Source: Flavobacteriaceae bacterium GF1 (lineage in GTDB: Bacteria > Bacteroidota > Bacteroidia > Flavobacteriales > Flavobacteriaceae). Taken from it: a DNA stretch of 64,000 nucleotides. How positions within the stretch are numbered: position 1 is the stretch's first letter; the number at the start of each line of letters is the position of its first letter. The notes under the pieces were generated by a model. The model did no database searches, had not been told where the DNA came from, and worked only from the letters and a program-made list of their open reading frames with translations. The DNA lies in the NCBI GenBank assembly GCA_009797885.1, contig WNKP01000011.1:1-64000 (forward strand). The letters run 5' to 3'. A program made the position numbers and the translations under genes. Shown here piece after piece: positions 6,543-15,500 of the stretch.

Positions 6543-6707
6543 ATGGACGCAATAGCCTTTGCAGATAACATGGAAGAACGCCACGGAAGGGAGTACGCCC
6601 TGGAATCCGTTACCGATGACATGCGAAAATGGGCCTTTATGAAGGGTTCCAATGTCTACAGATACTTCAAAAGGGCAAAGGAACATTTGGAGAAAAAAGG
6701 GGCATAG
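6543..6707 (+). CDS. Small hypothetical protein (54 aa)
   Basis: The ATG at 6543 (MDAIAFADNMEERHGREYAL) lies 13 bases after a terminator hairpin; a longer frame from GTG 6507 would begin inside that hairpin and is less likely. The product is hydrophilic and helical and ends KRAKEHLEKKGA. It is not recognised. The secreted-protein gene follows 22 bases downstream, so the two may share a transcript. Confidence 0.5.
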   Translation: MDAIAFADNMEERHGREYALESVTDDMRKWAFMKGSNVYRYFKRAKEHLEKKGA

Positions 6708-6729
6708 CACAAAAAATATTTAGCCACAC

Positions 6730-7185
6730 ATGAAAAAACTGATCTACATAACGCTATTTGCCACACAGGCGGTTTTCTGCCAGATACACTTGAACGGTGG
6801 CATAACGGACATTTCCAACAGATTGGACGGCGACACGATGACGTTCAGTACTGGATATTCCCACTTTTTTGAATCCATCGGTACAAAGGCGAACTACCGG
6901 AGGACCTCCGTCCGGGGGCTGAACTTCGATTCCGTCGATGTGGTGGCGGTATACAGGTACGAGGAAAGAGGCCTACGGATTGAACCGAGCGTAGGGGTGA
7001 GCTACAACGACGTGGATTGGCAGATCGATCCATTGGTGGGGATAAGGGCATCGGTAAGGCTCGATGACGGCGTATGGGCGATAATGGACTTTGACAATAT
7101 CGCGGCGGAAAAGAACATCACGCACTGGCTGATAGGTGTGGCCGTGGACCTCAAGTGGTACGGTGGCAAGATCAGGTTTTTTTAA
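6730..7185 (+). CDS. Secreted barrel-like hypothetical protein (151 aa)
   Basis: The N-terminus MKKLIYITLFATQAVFCQIH is a signal peptide with cleavage probably near FC-QI. The remainder alternates polar and hydrophobic residues in short strands (YSHFFESIGTKANYRR, VVAVYRYEERGLRIEPSVGV, ITHWLIGVAVDLKWYGG) and ends in aromatic Phe-Phe. This is the pattern of a small outer-membrane beta-barrel with about eight strands. No family is recognised. It could face the cell exterior, but nothing in the context says what it binds. Confidence 0.65.
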   Translation: MKKLIYITLFATQAVFCQIHLNGGITDISNRLDGDTMTFSTGYSHFFESIGTKANYRRTSVRGLNFDSVDVVAVYRYEERGLRIEPSVGVSYNDVDWQIDPLVGIRASVRLDDGVWAIMDFDNIAAEKNITHWLIGVAVDLKWYGGKIRFF

Positions 7186-7222
7186 TGTAAATCGGAACAA
7201 ATAAAGAAGGAATTCCAATAAA

Positions 7223-7447
7223 TTGGCAGAAACGGTCACCATAACAAAAGAACTCTTCGATGAACTCGTCCACCGAGAGGCAATTCGCTTGCGCCAGAAT
7301 GACAAGACCGGGACTTTTTCCAAAAAGGATGCCATGGAAAAACTTGGATGCAGATCGGACAAGACCTTTTACAGGAGGTTAAGGGAAACCGATTGTCCCA
7401 TCAAGCCAGCTCGCACAATGGGCCGTTATATGATGAAGCACTACTGA
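7223..7447 (+). CDS. Small DNA-binding-like protein, possible excisionase (74 aa)
   Basis: The start is TTG at 7223, preceded by AAGAAGGAA about 11 bases upstream, a good Shine-Dalgarno sequence for this genome; no ATG is available. Residues 25-60 (GTFSKKDAMEKLGCRSDKTF, then YRRLRE) look like a winged or MerR-type helix-turn-helix as used by excisionases and element regulators. The gene ends inside the 3' end of the convergent integrase gene, overlapping it by 47 bases. The position next to the integrase supports an excision or regulatory role; this is inference. Confidence 0.55.
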   Translation: MAETVTITKELFDELVHREAIRLRQNDKTGTFSKKDAMEKLGCRSDKTFYRRLRETDCPIKPARTMGRYMMKHY

Positions 7448-8669
7448 AAATAAAATCCAAGATCCTTTGGTGTTCCTCGTCAACAAATCCATTTGAGAAC
7501 CTTCCCTGGTATCCCTCGCTTATCCCATCAAACTTGTGTCCCTGTATCTGTTTTATCGCTAGATTGTGCGCCCTACTCTCCCCTCCCGCACTCCTAAAGA
7601 TATATCTGGGACTGGTTGATTCCAGTTTGGGTGAAATTTCCATTTCATTGCTTATCCTTTTCAGAGTTTTATTATAGAGCTTTACCCATTCCGTGTATTT
7701 ATTCTCCGGTATCCAATCAAAGACCCTTTCGGATTGAGGGGTTCCGTATCGATCGATGAACCATAGCGCATAGGGTGTGAGCATATTGTCAATAAGCTCC
7801 CCGCCCTCTTCCTTGCTCTCGTTCTTTTCCCTTTGGAAGACCAACCTACCTTTTTTTATGTCCGTCCATTTAAATGAGGCCACATCGGACATATAATGGC
7901 CACCTATGTTCAATTGGAACAGAAAGAGGTTCACACGGGTGTTCATATTACGGATATTGGTCCTGTTCCTCGCCTTGATCGGTTGGTACTGCAAAAGTCT
8001 TCGAATATCCGTAAAGTCCTGAACTATCCTTTTTTTGGTTCGTTTTCGCTTGATGCGGTGCCCCTTGAACGGGTTCTCCGGGACAAGCTTCATCTTAATG
8101 GCATCGTTGAACAATGTCGAAGCGGTACGGACATAATATGATATTCCCCCTTCCCCTCCGTTTTCGCTCTTGGTGGTCCTTCGCTTATAGGTCAAAAAGT
8201 CCCTCACCCAAACAAAATCAACTTCGTACAGACTGACATCAGGGTCATAGTTAAGGATTTCCCTTCTTAGGGATTCAAGGGCTGCAATAGATTTGTTTTC
8301 GTCCCTCCTTCGTTTTATGTCATCATCGATTAGCTCAACGAACGTTTTTGTGGTCCTTGTCTTCAATGTCTTTAGACGGTGTTCCAGGACCATTATCTCC
8401 GCCTTGTTGTCACCGGGTATCCCTTCCCTTATCGTTTTTTGGGCCTTATCCAGCCCGTAGTCCATCTCATTGCAGAAATCAACCTCCTTTCTTAGCGTTT
8501 CCGTCCGTTCCGTTACAAAATGGTCTATCCTAAGCTTTTTTCCGTTCTGGTACTTCCTAAGGGCGACGTACCTGTGGTTTTGTACATTTGTGCAATATAC
8601 CCTCACCTTCAAAGGGTATCCCTTGGATGTCCGGTCCCTGGTGAAAAGTATGATTTCGGCCTCGATCAT
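7401..8669 (-). CDS. Tyrosine recombinase / integrase of the tRNA-Pro element (divergent)
   Basis: From ATG 8669 the protein has 422 residues. An arm-type N-domain (residues 1-60) and a SAM-like core-binding domain (about 105-205) precede the catalytic domain. The family layout is recognisable: DVASFKWTDI (262-271), Arg355, GH at 377-378 and Tyr387 as likely nucleophile, exactly 9 residues after His378. The His of the HxxR box is Thr352, and the first catalytic Arg position appears to be Gly256, so the active site is unusual. Its 5' end is 140 bases from the 3' end of tRNA-Pro, its probable target. A start at 8711 is also possible. Confidence 0.85.
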   Translation of the reverse strand: MIEAEIILFTRDRTSKGYPLKVRVYCTNVQNHRYVALRKYQNGKKLRIDHFVTERTETLRKEVDFCNEMDYGLDKAQKTIREGIPGDNKAEIMVLEHRLKTLKTRTTKTFVELIDDDIKRRRDENKSIAALESLRREILNYDPDVSLYEVDFVWVRDFLTYKRRTTKSENGGEGGISYYVRTASTLFNDAIKMKLVPENPFKGHRIKRKRTKKRIVQDFTDIRRLLQYQPIKARNRTNIRNMNTRVNLFLFQLNIGGHYMSDVASFKWTDIKKGRLVFQREKNESKEEGGELIDNMLTPYALWFIDRYGTPQSERVFDWIPENKYTEWVKLYNKTLKRISNEMEISPKLESTSPRYIFRSAGGESRAHNLAIKQIQGHKFDGISEGYQGRFSNGFVDEEHQRILDFIFSSASSYNGPLCELA

Positions 8670-8775
8670 TTTCGCAATATAATCGCAATAAATATTACCA
8701 AAATGTACCAATAATTACCAAAAAATACCAATTTGGACGCGAAAAATTTTTGGGGAATGAAGTATCAAAAAACAA

Positions 8776-8801
8776 GAAAGCCCTGTAAATACAAGGCTTT
8801 C
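8776..8801 (-). terminator. Terminator downstream of tRNA-Pro
   Basis: Arms GAAAGCC (8776-8782) and GGCTTTC (8795-8801), with TGTA/TACA pairing in the inner part, form a hairpin. On the minus strand, the direction of the tRNA, it is followed by CTTGTTTTTTG. It begins 7 bases after the tRNA 3' end, so it fits a tRNA terminator. It lies on the element side of the tRNA and may have been brought in with the element. Confidence 0.7.
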
Positions 8802-8808
8802 AAGTTCG

Positions 8809-8882
8809 TCGGGATGACTGGATTCGAACCAGCGACCACACGCACCCCATGCGTGTACGCTACCAGACTGCGCCACATCCCG
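8809..8882 (-). tRNA. tRNA-Pro, anticodon GGG
   Basis: The 74-base minus-strand sequence folds as a complete cloverleaf. The acceptor arms are CGGGATG and CATCCCG with discriminator A; the D-arm contains GGCGCAGTCTGGTAGCG; the anticodon stem CACGC/GCGTG has the loop ATGGGGT, giving anticodon GGG; the T-arm contains GGTTCGAATCC. CCA is not encoded. The adjacent integrase and the gene-poor accessory block on its 3' side make this tRNA the probable integration site. Confidence 0.97.
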
Positions 8883-9061
8883 TAATTGGCATATGCCAAT
8901 AAAATCCAAAAATTCAAAGCCCAATTTCCAAATCCGCCTCCTGCGAAAGCAGTCTGGGTACCAGACGGAGTTTATCCCGAGCGCAGCCGAGGGGCCACAT
9001 CCCGAAAATGGAATGCAAAAATAAAAATAAAATGGAATTAAAAAACGATAAATTTAAAAGC
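8883..9061. other. Scar region with palindrome, partial tRNA copy and REP-like sequence
   Basis: Three bases upstream of the tRNA 5' end is a perfect 16-bp palindrome, ATTGGCATATGCCAAT (8885-8900). Further out, TACCAGAC (8959-8966) and CCACATCCCG (8995-9004) repeat two pieces of the tRNA 5' half in the same order (8861-8868 and 8873-8882). In the copy they are separated by a 28-base block containing CCCGAGCGCAGCCGAGGGG. That block resembles the REP-like repeats at 42243 and 42708. It looks like a decayed duplicate of the tRNA start interrupted by a REP-like palindrome. Confidence 0.45.
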
Positions 9062-9361
9062 TTAATTCCCCATTAGGAACTCCCTGATATCCATATACAT
9101 TGCCTCCCTAGCCTCAGCCGAATCATTCTGGGGGTTGAACAGAAAATAGCTCAACGTCTGCTTTTCACAGAACTCTTCCAAACTTCTTCCACTCCATGCC
9201 TGATAACTCAACAATAAGATGTTATAATCTATTTGATAGGGTTTAAGATTGCGGTCAGTGGTGTTTAAGTAAAGATTCAGCTTGATCAGTGAAGATGGAC
9301 TCAGTTCATTTTCATCATTGAACAAAAACGAATCCACGGATGGTTCGGGGTTATTTTCCAT
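9062..9361 (-). CDS. Hypothetical acidic protein (99 aa)
   Basis: The ATG at 9361 opens MENNPEPSVDSFLFNDENEL, followed by a helical, aromatic-rich middle (QIDYNILLLSYQAWSGRSLE) and an acidic C-terminus ending REFLMGN. There is no signal peptide or membrane segment. I do not recognise the family. It lies downstream of the giant adhesin gene on the same strand but 195 bases away, so co-transcription is uncertain. Confidence 0.55.
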   Translation of the reverse strand: MENNPEPSVDSFLFNDENELSPSSLIKLNLYLNTTDRNLKPYQIDYNILLLSYQAWSGRSLEEFCEKQTLSYFLFNPQNDSAEAREAMYMDIREFLMGN

Positions 9362-9556
9362 TAAGTACGAGGTTTGATAGAAAAAGATTCAGCTTTGATG
9401 CTTTTTTCTTCTCACAAAATAACACAACAACAATCACTTTCAATTTTAATATCTCTTGAAATGTACTTTAATCGATTTGAAACGTAAAAAATGACCATTG
9501 AACTGATTTTAAAGATAACTGTATATACGTTACCCTTAATTCCATTGACGTGAAAA

Positions 9557-12500
9557 CTAGCGGTACAGGGTAAAATGTCCCACAAATTGCTGCTTTTCGT
9601 TATCATTTGCATTCACTACATACCAATAATCCCCAGTGGGCAGTGGTTTTCCTTCATAATCCCCGTTCCATTTTTTAACTTGGTCCAAACGGGCAACGAC
9701 CCTTCCGTAGCGATCATAGATAATCACATCAATATTGGGGAAGAACTCCCTATTGCGAGGGAACCAGTCGTCATTTAGACCATCCCCATCAGGTGTAAAG
9801 AAATTGGGGAACTCGGGCATCCCCTCAAAATTGAATGGAAAGACCACTTCAACGTAACATCCCTGGGCATCTACGACCCTAACGTTAATAGTGGCATCAA
9901 AGATAATATTGAAAATATTGTCACTACCCTGGGATTCCCCCTGGAAGAAATACTCATAATCCCCAAAACCTCCGGTAGCTACAGCCGTTACTTCATCTGC
10001 AGCGGTTTTGGTCACTTCAACGGATAAGGGTTCATAAGCATCAATGGTAAACTCTACAAAAGTGGTACAACCATTAGGGTGATATAAATATGCCGTATGT
10101 TCACCAGGTGGTAAATCTGCCCACATTCTTTCGGTACCGGCTATGGAAATATCATCTACATCCAAAGCAATCAGAATGTCGGAAAGCGAAGCGGAATTAC
10201 GGGGTACAATGGCGGTAGTGCTATTTGGAAAAATGCCTTCACAACCATATTCCACTACGGCCTCTGCATTGATATCAACACCTATTCCAATTGGTACGGT
10301 TGTGGACGTTACACATCCATTGGCGTCCCGAATGAAAAAAGCGTAGGTTTCACCTCCCTGTAAATCTTCAAACAGTAGGGTATAGTTGGGAAGGAAATCC
10401 TCGTCCGCAGTCGAGTTTACACTCACTTCGTAATAGGTACTTCCCATAGCATCCGTAAACGGTGTTCCGCCCATAATGTTCAATTGCGCCGTGCCATCCG
10501 CGAATCCCAAACAGATTTCTGGAGTTGAAGTTCCGGTGACCTGAAGTTCATCCGGTTCAAAGACCTCAACAATTGCAGTCTCTGAACAACCTTCGGAATC
10601 CTGAATTAAGATGGTGTATTCACGACCGCTCGCATCACCCGTCAAATCTTCGAACGTAAAGACTCCCGGGTTAGCAGGATCACTGAAGAATTCGTTAAAG
10701 TTTGGACTGATTGCAAATTGTACCAAGCCAAGACCTCCACTTACCACTTCTACGGTAATGGTCCCATCTGATTCCCCATTACAGGTAATTGGTGTTGCCG
10801 TGGCATTAAAAACAATAGGCTCTGGCCTGGATACGGTGAAGGGCCCTTCAATATCCTGACATGACACACCACTGGTAACGGCAATAAAATAATCCGTAGC
10901 TGCATCCAATCCTTCAAATGTTCCAAAGTCATTGGATTGTACAACCATTGCAGAAGGTGATGGACTGAACGCATCAACCGGGTCCCCCAAATACAGGGTA
11001 TAGGTGTTTAATCCCACCCCTCCGGAAGAGAACGATTCGATCCTACCATCCAACTCATTGGCACAGGAAATATCATCGGGTTGATTGACCACTAGATCCA
11101 AATCTTGTGCATCAATCAAATTTAAACCATTGGAATTAACCTCACTACACTGATTGGACACGGTTATTTTTCTGACCTCAAACTGATAAAACCCGTCTGT
11201 ACCTTCCAAAATCATGGATGTAGTGGGATTTCCCAAATCATCCTCAAATCTGGTAAAACTAATGTCAGAAATTGGTCCACTAATAGGATGGTTAGGTATT
11301 GTGGCCAATGGTCTAAACTCATATTCGAAACCAGCCTCTGGATTTGTTACAGACAAACGCATTTGACCGAGACCTCCACAACCAGGCGCTTGTACTTGCA
11401 CTAAGTTTGGAACAACTGCCGGAGGGGGATCTACAAAATAAGGTGCCGTAATTCCGACACAGCCAAAACTTGAGGTCACTTCGATGGCGTACCAACCCTG
11501 ACTAATATAACCCACGCCGCCTGTACCAACAAAAGTTGGATCATCCTGTAGACCACTTCTCGAGCTCTCTGTCAAGGTAGTGGGATCTGCACTTGCATCA
11601 GTTTCCGCATAGTAAATCAGTTGATACTTATATCCTGCCCCTGGCACACCTCCAGTGGCTCCTGCCGTAGCTGTAAAAACATCACCGGTAGTGGGATCAA
11701 ATGTCTCCAGGACCGCATTGTTGGCGCCTGGGCACAATAACCCCTGAGGCTCTCGAATACCGGCTTGAATGGGATCCACCGAGTTCAAGGAAATATCAAA
11801 AGTAGTCGGACATCCCTGGGAGTCCCGGAATTGTACTTGATAATTTCCACCGGGAAGGTTTTCAAAACGGGGATTGGTACTCCAGGTATATAATTCGGTC
11901 TCATAACTTAATCCATCATTGTCAGTATCATATAGCAATCGATATTCATAGGGCGTTGCAGGAGTATCTTCCCATCCTCCACTTAAGCTTGCCTCAATAA
12001 TACCGGTATTATTGCATCCCACCTCTCCTGCCGGAGAAGCACTTGGGACCAATGGTGTGGGCTCTCGAACTGTTATAAGGTTACTGGAACTTGAACAGAA
12101 AGGTGTTTCCGTAGAAGTCACCCTCACCCTAAAACTACCTCCGGAAAGGCCGGAAATGGTCTCTGGATTATCATCGGTATGAAGATTGCCCGAGATACCG
12201 GTTGAAGTTTCAGTACCGCCACTATCAACCTCAAAAACCTCATACGAATACCCACCTGAGTAGTTGGTCACCCAAATATTCAATGCACCATTTAATTCTC
12301 CGGAACAGCGCACAGGACTTTCTTCAGATATAACAACATCAGGGATTATCGGTTCATCTACATGATGAACCGGTAATGGATAGGTACATCCACCAACGTT
12401 GTCAACAACTTCAAAAAGATAATCACCGGAAATGGGCAAATCTATATCTACAAAATTATTACCCGGAGTATTGGTACGTGGCGCCACTGTTGCAGGACCA

Positions 12501-15500
12501 TTGGTGTTTACCGTAAAATCGGTAGACCCTACAACAGAAACACGTACGGTTTCTGGATCAACACAGTCCAAAACATGTGTTACCGCTAAGGAAGGCACTA
12601 CATCCGTTGGAGGGTTGATCGTAGGTAGTACGAAAGTTGCTGGACAACCATTACCATCAATTGCATATATCGTAATATTTTGGGGAGAACCATCATCTAT
12701 AATCTCGAAAGTGGTTCCAGGACTGCCCAATTGGTAGTTCTCAAAGCCCGTAATACTGAACTGATACCCTCCTGTAGCTGTTCCCGGATTGGCGGGATCC
12801 ACGTTTACGGTAATAATGGTAGAACTATACGTATTGATTCCCGGTTCACAACTAAAATCAGGGGCACTTGCCGTAATGGCAAATGAATCTGGTTCATCGA
12901 TGACAATACCATTTTGTCTAGTGGAACAGTTTCTTGCGGTAATTACCTCAACATCATAGGTGTCTGGCACTAAATTCGAAAATGACCCAGAACTATTTTG
13001 TTGTACAATAGTGGTAGTGCCCGATTCGTAAAGTGTATAAACCAAAGGACTATCAATATCCGTACCTGCCTGTAGGATAACATCAATACTGCCATCGTCC
13101 TCTCCATTACAAGAAATATCCGATTCTGCAATAGCCGAGATGATTGGAGGTGTGGCTGCCTCTATTACCACATTAACAGTAACGCTACAAAAAACACTAC
13201 CGTCAAAGACGATGTTATCAGTAACGACAATCTGATATGTACCTGGTGCCATATTTGTAAAGGTCGCGTTATTGACCTGCGTTGGCAACGACACCGGTGC
13301 CCCCAAGTAATCCGTTCCTGAAAGATCAAAATCAAAATCTCCACTCCCACCGTTTGTTGTGATAGTAATTTCACCATCTGAATTGTTACAGGAAGGTTCA
13401 GTAGAGAATTCGCCCGAAGCGGACAAAAATTCATAAACCTCCGCCACTCCTGTACTGGAGCAACCATCACCATCTTCCAATAAGACGTTATAGTTCCCTG
13501 GGGTACTCACCAAAAATGAAGCTTCGTATAACGTTCCTGTGCCGTTTAACACGCCAAGTTGGGTGGCGCCGTTCAATGTGAATCTGGGTGTATCCGTAGT
13601 ACTTGGTGTACTTACCGTAATCTGAAAATCGTTCCCTGGGACAAAAGTACATTGGTTGACCACAATGGGTGTATTGAGAACCGGGGGTACTTGCTGCTGT
13701 ATGATTGTAGCAATGTCAAATGAAGTACATCCAGAGGCATCCCTGACATAAATGGCATAATTACCTGCTGGCCCGGTAAAAGTGGTCGTTGAGCTAAAAT
13801 CATCACTCGGATCGGTCGGAGTGGCCGTACCATCATAGTCCGGCGTAAATCCTACTGGTCCAAAAGCAAATTCGTAAGGCCCCCCAGCCCCCCCGGAGCC
13901 CGTTACCGTGAACTGGCCATCCGCGTTACAGTTTGCAGGCTCTTCAGCGAGCACAAAGATTGCCGGTAAGTTTTGATCAATTGTGATCAATGCTCCATCG
14001 CTACAAAAATCAGTTAAGTTTGTTACCACAACCTGATAATTTCCCGGTAGGGTTTCAAACGTATCGGAAAAAGGGATTGTAGTAACACCCGGTAAATTTT
14101 GAGTATCCAAAAGCGCACCTGAGTCTACATCGAAAATTTCGACCAAAAGATTATCGCCTGAGGCAAAACCATCAATGGTATAGGTAATCTGTCCGTTTCG
14201 CGAAGCATCACAAAAGCCTGCTGTAGATGTAGCAGTCACTTCCAACGGGGTAGGACCAATTACTGGATCAATGATTTCCTCATATACACAACCCGTGGCA
14301 ACATCCAGTACCTCTACGGTATACGATACCCCAAATTGCAATCCTGAAAAGGTATGCCTTCTTGGAGGAATGTTCACAGGTACAAAAGCGCTTGGGGGAT
14401 CGGTCACCAAACGAATTTCAAAACCGGATGATCCATCGCCACCAACAATCTCTACCGTATTCGTAAAACCTCCAGGTGCACAAGTTGGTGCAGGAACGGG
14501 ATCTGGAACCACATCCAAAGTGGTCTGTACTACGGTAACCACATCTTCATCACTACAACCATTGGCATCCAAGGTTATTATTCTATAAACATCCGGCGCC
14601 AATCCCGTAAAGGTTTCCGTGGTGCTACTGGTTGGGCCAATTCTTGAAATCTCAACACCAAATTGATCTTGAAGAATATACGTAAAATCCGGGGTGCCCC
14701 CGGTAACATTGGTAATATCGATGGAACCCTCTATATTTCCTGTAGTACATGTAGCCAAATTGGGAACAACCGTAGTTGCAGGTGCGGTGCCTGGTGCTGG
14801 AACCGTAAAATCATCTATTACGGTCTCACAGCCTCTGGCATCCCTGACCACATACGTGTAAGTCTGACCTTGGTTCAAACCAGAATAAATAGTCTGTGAA
14901 GTGAATGGACCTCCATCAAAACTAATTTCATAGGGAGCAACACCACTGGTAGCATCAGGTATGATAACTGCCCGACCACTGTTGGTCTCACCACAGGCAG
15001 GTGGAAATACATCTACCAAAGCCGGGGCTATATTCACTGGTGGATCCAACACAAATGGACTTGATTCCGCAACACAACCTTCATTGTCGGTCACCCTAAA
15101 GATATAAGTGCCTGCTACCGTGGTGGGGTATGTAAAGTTGTTCGAGGTAAGCGGTGAAGGAGCACTAAAAGTAATACCGTTATCGGCACTCACCTCATAC
15201 TGTTTTGAACCGGGACCACTAGTATAGCCCCCAGTCACACTAACATCAATGGAACCTGGAGCCCCTCCGCACGGAATCTCCGTATTCAGCGAAGCAGTGA
15301 CACGTAATTGCGGATTCACGGTCAAACTCACATTATCGGTACAATTGTTACCATCCCTAACCTCTATAATATGGTTGCCAGGCGAAAGACCCGAAAAAAC
15401 AGGACTGGGACCCCAGCTTCCTCCATTAATTCGATATTCGTAAGGAGCTCCAGCGGTACCATCTGTGGTGACCTGAACACCCAAGGTAGCACCTGTACCT

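Noticed and set aside
1-8809. Left attachment site of the tRNA-Pro element
   Set aside because: I looked for a second copy of the tRNA 3' end sequence and found none in the window, so the left end must be outside.
8715-8924. Minus-strand 69-codon frame over the tRNA
   Set aside because: It runs through the tRNA-Pro gene and its flanks and has no independent support.
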